From assembly GCA_964464755.1 (NCBI GenBank), contig CAYXGZ010000016.1, positions 4,660 to 68,659 on the forward strand: a stretch of 64,000 nt of DNA. The letters are read 5' to 3'. The notes beneath the pieces are model-generated. The model ran no database searches, was not told the origin of the DNA, and saw only the letters and a list, made by a program, of their open reading frames with translations. Both the position numbers and the translations under genes were made by a program. Below, one piece after another: positions 26,775-34,145 of this stretch. Position 1 is the stretch's first letter, and every line of letters begins with the position of its first letter. This stretch comes from CAYXGZ01 sp964464755. Its GTDB lineage: Bacteria > Planctomycetota > MHYJ01 > JACPRB01.

Positions 26775-26780
26775 TATGCT
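26775..26780 (+). promoter_or_regulatory. -10 box (TATGCT) upstream of tRNA-Arg
   Basis: TATGCT lies 6 nt before an ATG (26787) and about 70 nt before the tRNA. It probably starts the tRNA precursor transcript. Confidence 0.45.
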
Positions 26781-26786
26781 GGCCGC

Positions 26787-26816
26787 ATGGCCCGCGCGCC
26801 GCGAAGACCGCAGTAG
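26787..26816 (+). CDS. Possible leaderless nonapeptide ORF ahead of tRNA-Arg
   Basis: ATG placed exactly 6 nt after a -10 box opens a nine-codon frame, MARAPRRPQ, ending in TAG. It contains three Arg codons (CGC, CGA, AGA); AGA is the codon read by the tRNA-Arg(TCT) 34 nt downstream. It could be a coincidence of the tRNA leader, or a small leader peptide sensing that tRNA. No homology can be claimed at this length. Confidence 0.25.
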   Translation: MARAPRRPQ

Positions 26817-26849
26817 CCCGCCCCATCTTCCATTCCGCACTCCGTCCGT

Positions 26850-26926
26850 GCCCCCGTAGCTCAACTGGATAGAGCACGGGATTTCTAATCCCGTGGTTGT
26901 GCGTTCGATTCGCACCGGGGGTACCA
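26850..26926 (+). tRNA. tRNA-Arg (anticodon TCT)
   Basis: The full cloverleaf can be read. The acceptor GCCCCCG pairs with CGGGGGT (one G-T). The D arm is GCTC/GAGC. The anticodon stem CGGGA/TCCCG has loop TTTCTAA (anticodon TCT). The T arm is GTGCG-TTCGATT-CGCAC. The discriminator is A and CCA is encoded. It decodes AGA (and AGG by wobble), rare codons in this genome. Confidence 0.95.
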
Positions 26927-27140
26927 CTCGACTCGCGGCCCCAGCGGGACCGCTCGCTCGTGGCGAATCATCCGCGGCAAACCGATCGCGCGAAGAATGT
27001 CCCTCCCCAAACCCCGAACCATTAACCGCTGCGCCGGTTCAAGACCCCAGCTACACTCCACCGGTTCGACTCTGCCCTGGCCGCGGGTTGCCGCCACGGC
27101 GGACAACCCGCACAATGAACGAGGCTCGCCGCAGGCCCTC

Positions 27141-28133
27141 ATGATCTCCGTCACCCGCCTCTCCAAGACCTTCGTCGTCCACAAGAAGGAGCCCGGGCTC
27201 AAGGGCTCCCTCAAGGCCCTCTTCGTCCGCAACAACATCCAGAAGCACGCCGTACGCGACGTCTCCTTCCAGGTCGGCGAGGGCGAACTCGTCGGTCTCG
27301 TCGGCGCCAACGGCGCCGGCAAGACCACCATCGTCAAGATGCTCTCCGGCATCGTCCACCCCAGCTCCGGCGACGCCTCCGTCCTCGGCTTCCGCCCCTG
27401 GGAACGCAAGAACGACTTCCGCCGCCAGATCGCCCTGCTGATGGGCCAGAAAGCCCAACTCTGGTGGGACCTCCCCGCCGCCGACTGCTTCCTCCTGCTC
27501 AAGGAGATCTACCGCCTCCCCGACGAGCAGTACCGCTCCACCCTCGACTACCTCGTCAAGATCCTCGGCCTCGCCGACCAGCTCCACGTCCAGATCCGCC
27601 GCCTCTCCCTCGGCGAACGCATGAAGATGGAGTTGGCCGCCTCCCTGCTCCACTCCCCCAAGGTCGTCTTCCTCGACGAACCCACCATCGGCCTCGACCT
27701 CTCCGCCCAGCGCGCCATTCGCGACTTCCTCCTCCGCTACCTCGAGGAACGCCGCCCCGCCATGATCCTCACCAGTCATTACATGGAGGACATCGAGCGC
27801 CTCTGCAAGCGCCTCCTCATCCTCCGCGAAGGCGACCTCGTCTACGACGGCCCCCTCGAGCGCGTCGTCCGCGAGTACGCCGACTACAAGGTCATCACCG
27901 TCCACCTTCGCAAGTCCGACTCCCCCCTCCCCGACCTCTCCCCCCTCGGCACCGTCGAGAGCGCCGACCCCGACCGCGTCCGCCTCCGCGTCCCGCGAGC
28001 CCGCACCGCGGAAGCCGCCGCCGAACTCCTCCGCCGCCTCCCCGTCGCCGACCTCGCCATCGAGGAGCCCGAAGTCGGCGCCATCATCGAGAAGATCCAG
28101 ACGCACCGCGCCACCGGGAGCCACCCCGTATGA
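27141..28133 (+). CDS. ABC transporter ATP-binding protein
   Basis: ATPase subunit of an ABC-2 exporter, 330 residues. Walker A is GANGAGKT (55-62), the Q-loop is MGQKAQLWWD, the signature is RRLSLGERMKME, and Walker B is VVFLDEPTIGLD; the H-loop is in TSHYMED. The QLWWDLP stretch and the RNNIQKHAV N-terminal insert resemble ATPases paired with DUF990-type (daunorubicin-like) permeases. The ATG at 27141 is the likely start. A TACACT box at about 27054 would give a leader of roughly 80 nt; no SD is convincing. It overlaps the first permease by ATGA. Confidence 0.88.
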   Translation: MISVTRLSKTFVVHKKEPGLKGSLKALFVRNNIQKHAVRDVSFQVGEGELVGLVGANGAGKTTIVKMLSGIVHPSSGDASVLGFRPWERKNDFRRQIALLMGQKAQLWWDLPAADCFLLLKEIYRLPDEQYRSTLDYLVKILGLADQLHVQIRRLSLGERMKMELAASLLHSPKVVFLDEPTIGLDLSAQRAIRDFLLRYLEERRPAMILTSHYMEDIERLCKRLLILREGDLVYDGPLERVVREYADYKVITVHLRKSDSPLPDLSPLGTVESADPDRVRLRVPRARTAEAAAELLRRLPVADLAIEEPEVGAIIEKIQTHRATGSHPV

Positions 28134-28936
28134 GCCCCCGCCTCTTCCTCTCCATCGCGGGACTCGAGCTCCGCAAGCGACTCACCTACCGCGCCGACTT
28201 CTGGATCAACGCCTGGGTCGGCCTCGCCATCCAGATCGCCGTCAGCGCGGTCCTGGTGGAAGGAGTCCTCGCCGCGACCGGCCAGGGCGCCTTCGCCGGC
28301 TGGACCCGCCTGCAGTTCGTCGCCTACTTCGTCCTCGCGAACTTCGTCGCGAAGGTCGTCGCCACCGCCGAGTTCGAGCACGCCATCGCCCAGGACATCT
28401 ACGACGGCAGCCTCAGCCGCCACCTCCTCTACCCCGCGAGCTACGCCCTCTTCAAGCTCGCCCAGCACGTCGGCTCCGCCGTCCCCGCCCTCCTCCAGGC
28501 CGCGTCCTTCATCTGCTGGATGCCCTTCGCCTTCGGCCTGCCCCCCGGCATCTCCTGGAGCAGCGTCGCGATGTTCGTCCCCGCCCTCGTCCTCGCCGTC
28601 CTCCTCCAGTTCTCCCTCATCGTCCCCCTCCAGGCCGTCGCCTTCTGGGCCGACAACGTCTGGAGCCTCATGGTCGCGCACCGCATGATCTCGCGCTTCC
28701 TCGGCGGCGTCTTCCTCCCCCTCTCCGTCTTCCCCGCGTGGGCCCAGCCCGGCCTCGAGTGGCTCCCCTACCGCTACCTCTTCGCCTTCCCCGTCGAGGT
28801 CCTCCTCGGCCGCGTGGGCCCCTCCGCCTGGGCCGCCGGGATGTCCATCGCCCTCGCCTGGGGCCTCCTCATGGTCGCGATCACGCGCCTCACGTGGCGC
28901 CGCGGCGACCTCCAGTACACCGGGGTCGGCATCTGA
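28130..28936 (+). CDS. ABC-2 type permease (DUF990-like), first subunit
   Basis: Integral membrane protein of 268 residues with six hydrophobic segments. It opens with a cytosolic RKRLTYRADFWIN helix, as in ABC-2 permeases paired with LWWDLP-type ATPases. An FxxLANFVAKVV core helix and a terminal RRGDLQYTGVGI tail are seen; ending with R-x-G-x-x-x-Y is usual for this group. It should form a heterodimeric pore with the next gene. Overlaps both neighbours (ATGA upstream, TGATG downstream). The substrate is unknown. Confidence 0.8.
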   Translation: MSPRLFLSIAGLELRKRLTYRADFWINAWVGLAIQIAVSAVLVEGVLAATGQGAFAGWTRLQFVAYFVLANFVAKVVATAEFEHAIAQDIYDGSLSRHLLYPASYALFKLAQHVGSAVPALLQAASFICWMPFAFGLPPGISWSSVAMFVPALVLAVLLQFSLIVPLQAVAFWADNVWSLMVAHRMISRFLGGVFLPLSVFPAWAQPGLEWLPYRYLFAFPVEVLLGRVGPSAWAAGMSIALAWGLLMVAITRLTWRRGDLQYTGVGI

Positions 28937-29724
28937 TGCGCCGCTACGCCCGCCTCTACCTCTGCTTCCTCCGGTTCTCCGCGAGCCGCGCGCTCGAGTT
29001 CCGCTTCGACTTCACCTTCCGCATCTTCATGGACACGCTCTGGTACGCCGTCCACCTCGGCCTCTTCGGCGTCCTCTACGGCCACACCGCCTCCCTCGGC
29101 GGCTGGTCCCACGACCAGGCCCTCGTCTTCCTCGGCGGCCTCTTCGTCGCCGACGCGATCCAGATGACGCTCCTCTCGAACAACATGTGGATGCTCCCGA
29201 TCTACATCAACAAGGGCGACCTCGACTACCACCTCGTCCGCCCCGTCTCCTCGCTCTTCCTCCTCTCGCTGCGCGAGGTGGCCTTCAACTCCGCGATCAA
29301 CCTCGCCATGGCGATCGGCATCCTCGCCTGGGCCCTGGCCCGCTACCCCGCGCCGCTGGGCGCCCTCCCCATCGCGGGCTTCGTCGGCCTGCTGCTGCTC
29401 GGCGTCTTCCTCCACTGGTGCCTGCAGCTGCTCTTCCTCATCCCGACCTTCTGGATGCAGAACCAGGGCGGCCTGCGCGATTTGTTCTGGGGCCTCGACA
29501 CCCTCTCGTCCCGCCCCGTCGGCATCTTCCCGGGCTGGGCGCGGCGGATCCTCGTCTCGTTCCTGCCCTTCGCGCTGATCGTCTCGTTCCCCGCCCTCGC
29601 CCTCTTCGACGGGACCTTCGGCCGCGTGGCGCTGCACCTCGGCGCGACCTGCGCCGCGTTCTTCGGGATCGTGCTGCTGGCGTGGAGAGCCGGGCTGAGA
29701 GCGTACTCGTCGGCGTCGTCATGA
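28936..29724 (+). CDS. ABC-2 type permease (DUF990-like), second subunit
   Basis: Membrane protein of 262 residues with six hydrophobic helices. The diagnostic segment INKGDLDYHLVRPVSSLF (the GxLDxxLLRP-type loop of DUF990 permeases) lies in the middle. It completes the exporter with 27141 and 28130. The tail RAYSSASS ends the reading frame 1 nt before octamer-array element copy B begins at 29726. No terminator other than that element separates it from the aminotransferase gene. Confidence 0.82.
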   Translation: MRRYARLYLCFLRFSASRALEFRFDFTFRIFMDTLWYAVHLGLFGVLYGHTASLGGWSHDQALVFLGGLFVADAIQMTLLSNNMWMLPIYINKGDLDYHLVRPVSSLFLLSLREVAFNSAINLAMAIGILAWALARYPAPLGALPIAGFVGLLLLGVFLHWCLQLLFLIPTFWMQNQGGLRDLFWGLDTLSSRPVGIFPGWARRILVSFLPFALIVSFPALALFDGTFGRVALHLGATCAAFFGIVLLAWRAGLRAYSSASS

Positions 29725-29725
29725 G

Positions 29726-29979
29726 ATGAAGCCGGATAGCAGGAGAGCCTGAAAGCCGAAGAGCCAGAGGCCAGGCCAGCAAGAGAGGCAGAAAGCAGGA
29801 AAGCCAGAGGGTCCATTAAGGCTATCTGGCTCTCGGGCTTTCTGGCTTACTGGCTTTCTGGCTCTCGGGCTGTCTGGCTTTCGGGCTTTCGGGCTCTTGG
29901 GCTCTCAGGCTTTCCGGCTTTCGGGCTGTTTGGCCATCTGGCTTTCCGGCTTTCCGGCTTTCTGGCTTTCTGGCTTTCG
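29726..29979 (+). repeat. Octamer-array inverted-repeat element, copy B (largest)
   Basis: Ten in-phase 8-bp units of the type GGAAAGCC (29726-29805) run into a 26-nt core (29804-29829). Nineteen in-phase units of the complementary type GGCTTTCN (29828-29979) follow, with no indel in 152 bp. The two arms are complementary, so RNA would form a long imperfect hairpin. Eight is not a multiple of three, so the array is not coding. The core is 23/26 identical to the reverse complement of the core in copy C (36487-36512). Confidence 0.9.
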
Positions 29980-30021
29980 TCTCTTCCGGTTACCATCGTT
30001 TCCTACCCGGAGATCCATCTC

Positions 30022-31269
30022 ATGCTCGATCGCCGCTCCTTCCTCGGCGCGTCCGCCCTCGCGCCCGCCCTCCTCCCCGGACTGCTGCAGGAGATCGCCA
30101 AGTCGGGCGACGACGAGTCGTACTGGCAGCTCGTCCAGCAGGCCTTTCCCATCGACCGCAGCTGGACCAACCTCAACCACGGCGGGGTCTCCGGCGCCCC
30201 CGCCGCCGCCCACGACGCCATGAAGCGCCACCTCGACCACGCCAACACCGGCCCCGCCCGCGTCCTCTGGCAGCTCCAGGAACCCAACCGCGAGGTCGTG
30301 CGGCGCGGCCTCGCCCGCCACTTCGGCGCCGACCCCGAGGAGATCGCCATCGTCCGCAACTCCTCCGAGGGCCTCGAGATCTGCCAGCTCGGCCTCGACC
30401 TCCAGCGCGGCGACGAGATCCTGGCCAACAACCAGGACTATCCCCGCATGCTCACCACCTTCCAGCAGCGCGAGCAGCGCGAGGGCCTCGTCCTCCGCAC
30501 CTTCCCCCTCCCCGTCCCCCTCGAGGACCCCGCCGCGGTCGTGAAGCTCTACGAGCAGAGCCTCACCGAGAAGACCAAGCTCATCCTCGTCAGCCACGTC
30601 ATCAACCTCACCGGCACGATCCTCCCCGTGAAGGAGATCTGCGCCCTCGGCCGGAAGCGCAACATCCCCGTCATCGTCGACGGCGCCCACGCCTTCGCGC
30701 ACTTCCCCTTCAAGCGCGACGACCTCGACTGCGACTACTACGCGACCAGCCTCCACAAGTGGCTCTTCGCCCCCGTCGGCACCGGCATGCTCTACGTGAA
30801 GCGCGACAAGATCCCCGCCCTCTGGCCCCTCATGGCCGCCGCCGAGACCCAGAAGGCCGACATCCGCAAGTTCGAGGAGACCGGCACCCGCCCCGCCGCC
30901 AACATGCTCGCCATCTCGGAGTCCCTCGCCCTCCACGACGCCGTCGGCGCCGAGCGCAAGATCGCCCGGCTCCGGCAGTTGCGCGACCGCTGGGCCCTGC
31001 GCCTCGCCAAGCTCGACAAGGTGAAGCTCCTCACCAACCTCAAGGCAGGCATGTCCGGCGCCGTCGCGACCTTCGCGGTCGAGGGCGTCGAGCCCGCCGC
31101 GCTCGCGGCCCACCTGTGGGAGCAGCACAAGATCTTCGTCGTCGGCATCGGCCACCCCGACGTGCGGGGCGTCCGCGTCTCGCCCGCCCTCTGCACCACG
31201 ATGCCCGAGATCGACCGCTTCGCCGACGCGGTCGAGGCGGCCGTCAAGAACGGAGTGAAGCAGCCATGA
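30022..31269 (+). CDS. Aminotransferase class V, isopenicillin-N-epimerase-like, Tat-exported
   Basis: PLP enzyme of 415 residues. The N-terminus LDRRSFLGASALAP is a twin-arginine (Tat) signal, so the folded enzyme is probably exported. The catalytic Lys sits in YATSLHKWLFAP, and VDGAHAFAHFP provides the PLP-ring Asp/His. The fold and the NHGGVSG opening fit the class-V group that includes isopenicillin N epimerase and cysteine desulfurase-like enzymes. The substrate is unknown. It starts 43 nt after repeat copy B. The stop overlaps the next gene (ATGA). Confidence 0.83.
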   Translation: MLDRRSFLGASALAPALLPGLLQEIAKSGDDESYWQLVQQAFPIDRSWTNLNHGGVSGAPAAAHDAMKRHLDHANTGPARVLWQLQEPNREVVRRGLARHFGADPEEIAIVRNSSEGLEICQLGLDLQRGDEILANNQDYPRMLTTFQQREQREGLVLRTFPLPVPLEDPAAVVKLYEQSLTEKTKLILVSHVINLTGTILPVKEICALGRKRNIPVIVDGAHAFAHFPFKRDDLDCDYYATSLHKWLFAPVGTGMLYVKRDKIPALWPLMAAAETQKADIRKFEETGTRPAANMLAISESLALHDAVGAERKIARLRQLRDRWALRLAKLDKVKLLTNLKAGMSGAVATFAVEGVEPAALAAHLWEQHKIFVVGIGHPDVRGVRVSPALCTTMPEIDRFADAVEAAVKNGVKQP

Positions 31270-31670
31270 GCAAGCTCGTCGTCGCCGCCCTCCTCGGCGC
31301 GCTCGGGGCCCACGGCCTCGGCGCCCTCGCCCCCCAGGGCCTCCTGCAGACGGAGCGCCTCGAGCTCCTCTCGAAGGATCGCAAGGTCCGCGGCGAGTGG
31401 TCCGTCTCCCCCAAGGGCCAGGCCCAGCTGACGATGTACGACGCCGGCGGCAAGGGCCGGGCCAGCCTGGCGCTCGTCGCCGACGGCTCGCCGCTGCTGG
31501 CGCTCTTCGACGCCGAGGGCCAGCCTCGCGCGACGCTCACGGGCTCGTCGCTCTCGCTCTTCGGCCCCGGCGGCAAGACGATCCGAGCCCGCCTCGAGGT
31601 GAAGGAGACCGGCGATCCGGCGATCACGCTCTACGACGAGGCCGGACAGCCGGTCTTCTCGAAACCCTAG
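31266..31670 (+). CDS. Small exported protein of unknown function
   Basis: Protein of 134 residues with a hydrophobic N-terminal signal (KLVVAALLGALGAHGLGAL). A repetitive beta-rich body follows, in which short strands of similar form recur (ARGEWSVSPKGQAQLTMYD, RASLALVADGSPLLALFD, RATLTGSSLSLFG, ARLEVKETGDPAITLYD). That suggests a small beta-solenoid or sheet. Not assigned to a family. It is coupled upstream to the aminotransferase (ATGA); its stop shares a base with the GTG start of the next gene. Confidence 0.6.
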   Translation: MSKLVVAALLGALGAHGLGALAPQGLLQTERLELLSKDRKVRGEWSVSPKGQAQLTMYDAGGKGRASLALVADGSPLLALFDAEGQPRATLTGSSLSLFGPGGKTIRARLEVKETGDPAITLYDEAGQPVFSKP

Positions 31671-32599
31671 TGCGCCGGCTCCTCCTCATCCTGCTCGCGG
31701 CGGGCTGCTCGCCCCCCGCGCCGACCCCGACGCCGACGCCCAAGCCGGCTCCGACGGCGAGCGCGACGCCGACGCCCGCACCGGAGCGGCTCGTCATCGC
31801 CTTCTGGAACGTCCAGAACCTCTTCGACGCGGAAGACGACCCGCGCAACGAGGGCGACGACGAGTACCTGCCCGCCAAGGGCTGGACCGCGAAACGCTAC
31901 GCCGCCAAGCTCGACCACCTCGCCGAGGCGATCGCCGCGATCGCCCCCCACGCCCTCGGGCTCTGCGAGGTGGAGAACCGCGCCGTGCTCGAGGCCCTCG
32001 TCGGACGCCTCAAGGCCCGCGGCCTCGACTTCTCGATCGCGCACCGCGAGTCGCCCGACACCCGCGGCATCGATGTCGCCCTGCTCGCCCGCGCGCCGCT
32101 CGTCATCCGCAGCACGGACTGGCACCTGCCCGAAAAGATGACGCGGACCCGCGAGATCCTCGAGGTCGGCCTGCAGGCGAGCCGGCCGCTGACGCTCCTC
32201 GTCAACCACTGGCCCGCCCGGGGCGAGGACGGCACCGACACGTCCTACCTGCGCGAACGCGCGGCGCGGAGCCTGAAGCGGGCCCTCGGCCGGGACGCGC
32301 TCGCGATGGGCGACTTCAACGACGAGCCCTGGGACGATTCATTGAAGATCGTGGGCGGGGAGAACCTGATGGCGCCGCTGAAGGGCCGCGGCACCCACAA
32401 GTACCGGCGGGAATGGAAGCTCTACGACCAGTTCATCTCCCGCCTGCAGTCCTGGCGGGCGGGCGAGGCGCGCATCCACGCGCCGCCGGAACTGACGCGC
32501 GAGTCGGGCGGCCCCAAGCCGTACCGCCGCGAGAGCTCGGGCTGGGTCGAGGGCTACAGCGACCACTACCCCGTCGTCGTCGAGCTGATCGCCCCGTAG
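31670..32599 (+). CDS. Endonuclease/exonuclease/phosphatase family lipoprotein
   Basis: Lipoprotein of 309 residues: LILLAAGC lipobox, a Pro/Thr-rich linker with PTPTPKP repeats, then an EEP domain. The motifs are AFWNVQNLFD, GLCEVENRAV (metal-binding Glu), NHWPARG, GDFNDEPWDD and GYSDHYP. The GDFNDEPW/NVQNLFD pattern resembles exported EEP nucleases/phosphatases of the NVQNLFD type. GTG overlaps the stop of the preceding gene by one base. The last 34 nt overlap the convergent nitrilase-family gene. Confidence 0.83.
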   Translation: MRRLLLILLAAGCSPPAPTPTPTPKPAPTASATPTPAPERLVIAFWNVQNLFDAEDDPRNEGDDEYLPAKGWTAKRYAAKLDHLAEAIAAIAPHALGLCEVENRAVLEALVGRLKARGLDFSIAHRESPDTRGIDVALLARAPLVIRSTDWHLPEKMTRTREILEVGLQASRPLTLLVNHWPARGEDGTDTSYLRERAARSLKRALGRDALAMGDFNDEPWDDSLKIVGGENLMAPLKGRGTHKYRREWKLYDQFISRLQSWRAGEARIHAPPELTRESGGPKPYRRESSGWVEGYSDHYPVVVELIAP

Positions 32600-33378
32600 T
32601 GCTCGGGCCGGCGGTGGCCGATCCGGTCGAGCTCGTACTTCCCCGGGACGTTGACCACGCGGTTCCGGTCCGCCTTCTCGACGTCGAGCTCCGCGGAGAT
32701 CGTCGCCTCGCCGGAGCCCGCCTCGGCGAGCGCCTGCCCGGAGTACTTCAGGATCCGCGAGCGGCCGATGAAGCGGAACCCGGCCTCCTCGCCGACGCGG
32801 TTGCAGGTCGCGACGTGCACGTGGTTCTCCTGGGCCCGCACGAACGGGGTGTGGTCGCAGGAGACCTCCGCCATCTTGGGCCAGTTCGTCGGGACGGCGA
32901 CCAGCTGCGCGCCGCCGAGCTTGAGCACCCGCGCGGCCTCGGGGAACGAGAAGTCGTAGCAGATCAGCACGCCGAGCTTCAGGCCGGGCAGGTCGAAGAC
33001 GCGGAAGCCGAGGTCGCCGGGCGTCGCGTAGCGGTCGACGCCGAGGAACGGCAGGTGCATCTTGCGGTAGACCCCGACGAGGCCGCCGGGGCCGATGACG
33101 GCCGCGGAGTTGTAGAGCCGGTCGCCCGCGCGCTCGAGGAGGCCGACGACGACGTGGGCGCCCTTCGCCCGGCAGGCCTTCGCGAGCCGCTCGGTGGCGG
33201 GGCCCGGGACGCTCTCGGCGAACTTCAGCGCCTCGGCGAGCGAGTCGTAGCCGTAGCCCGAGAGCGCGGCCTCGGGGAAGAGCACGAGGCCGTCGCCCGC
33301 GACGGCGGACTCCATCCGCGAGAGGTTCTCGGCGTTGCGCCCCAGCCTGGGGTCGAACTGGACGCAGGTGATCTTCAT
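32566..33378 (-). CDS. Carbon-nitrogen hydrolase (nitrilase superfamily)
   Basis: Hydrolase of 270 residues with an intact Glu-Lys-Cys triad: Glu36 in FPEAALSGYG, Lys106 in YRKMHLPF and Cys140 in LICYDFSFPE. This group hydrolyses amides, nitriles or carbamoyl compounds; the YRKMHLPF form is common in N-carbamoyl-amino-acid amidohydrolase-like and omega-amidase-like branches. The substrate is not assigned. It is soluble, with no signal peptide. No clear promoter hexamer is seen at leaderless spacing. Confidence 0.85.
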   Translation of the reverse strand: MKITCVQFDPRLGRNAENLSRMESAVAGDGLVLFPEAALSGYGYDSLAEALKFAESVPGPATERLAKACRAKGAHVVVGLLERAGDRLYNSAAVIGPGGLVGVYRKMHLPFLGVDRYATPGDLGFRVFDLPGLKLGVLICYDFSFPEAARVLKLGGAQLVAVPTNWPKMAEVSCDHTPFVRAQENHVHVATCNRVGEEAGFRFIGRSRILKYSGQALAEAGSGEATISAELDVEKADRNRVVNVPGKYELDRIGHRRPEHYGAISSTTTG

Positions 33379-33412
33379 CGCGGCACGGTAACACGCGGCG
33401 CCCGGCGCGGTC

Positions 33413-33418
33413 TATCAT
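33413..33418 (+). promoter_or_regulatory. -10 box (TATCAT) of leaderless GIDE-like gene
   Basis: TATCAT, 6-nt spacer, ATG 33425. No Shine-Dalgarno. Confidence 0.55.
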
Positions 33419-33424
33419 GTCGGC

Positions 33425-34102
33425 ATGCACGTCTCGCCCGGGCTCCCGACCTGGCTCCCCCTGGTGATGCTCGCGCTCGGCGCGGTGCTCGCGGCGCCGA
33501 TGATCTGGTACGGGATCCAGAGCCTGCGCCAGGCGCAGCTCCTGGGGCGCGCGCAGGGCGGAGCGGCCCCCCGGGCCGACCGCGAGGCCTTCGCGGCGCG
33601 CGGGGAGGTGCTCGTGGACAGCACGGCGACGGCCCCGAGGCTCGGCGCCTGCCTCTGGTACAAGCACGAGGAGCTCGAGCTCCGCCGCATCGGCAAGAAC
33701 CGGCGCTGGATCGTCGTCTCGACGGAGGAGCGCGCCGGAAGCTACCGGCTCCGGCTGGGCTGGGGCGAGCTCCGCGTCTCGCCCTCCCCTACCGAGATCC
33801 ACGGTCGCCGGACCGAGGAGTGGCCGGTCCCGGGCTACGAGACCTGGCTGGGGGGATCGACCCGGAAGACGCGCGTGCAGGTCCTGCCCGTGGTCCGCTC
33901 GCTGACCGTGCTCGGGCGCCTGCGTCGGGACGGCGACCTCTGGCGGCTCGAGAAGCACCCCCTGCTCGGCCTGCTGGTCGCGACCGACGAGCTCGGATCC
34001 CGGGCCTGGAAGGAGCGCCTCAAGGGGATCGCCTGCCTCCTCCTCGCGGGCTCGGGGCTCTGGCTGGGCGTCTGGGCGATCGGCAACCTGCTGCGCCGGT
34101 GA
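33425..34102 (+). CDS. Membrane protein with GIDE/MUL1-like (BAM) domain
   Basis: Protein of 225 residues with an N-terminal transmembrane helix (about 10-30) and a C-terminal one (about 202-222) flanking a soluble domain. The domain (CLWYKHEELELRRIGKNRRW, RVQVLPVVRSLTVLGRLRRDG) resembles the GIDE/BAM domain found in eukaryotic MUL1 and in bacterial E3-ligase-like membrane proteins, but here without a RING. Function unknown; bacterial forms may sense or bind at membranes. It is leaderless, and the only gene of its unit. Confidence 0.55.
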   Translation: MHVSPGLPTWLPLVMLALGAVLAAPMIWYGIQSLRQAQLLGRAQGGAAPRADREAFAARGEVLVDSTATAPRLGACLWYKHEELELRRIGKNRRWIVVSTEERAGSYRLRLGWGELRVSPSPTEIHGRRTEEWPVPGYETWLGGSTRKTRVQVLPVVRSLTVLGRLRRDGDLWRLEKHPLLGLLVATDELGSRAWKERLKGIACLLLAGSGLWLGVWAIGNLLRR

Positions 34103-34131
34103 CGGACGTGGATTCGCGGCCCCCGGCCCGG

Positions 34132-34137
34132 TACCAT
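34132..34137 (+). promoter_or_regulatory. -10 box (TACCAT) of lipoprotein gene
   Basis: TACCAT followed by 8 nt and ATG 34146. Confidence 0.45.
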
Positions 34138-34145
34138 CGGCTCCC

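Noticed and set aside
26787..26816. Strong claim of tRNA-linked attenuation by the nonapeptide
   Set aside because: Nine codons and one AGA are compatible with chance; no alternative hairpins could be read with confidence.
29726..29979. Octamer array as a CRISPR array or a coding repeat
   Set aside because: There are no spacers, unit length is 8 bp, arms are mutually inverted, and 8 is not a multiple of 3 so no frame is preserved.
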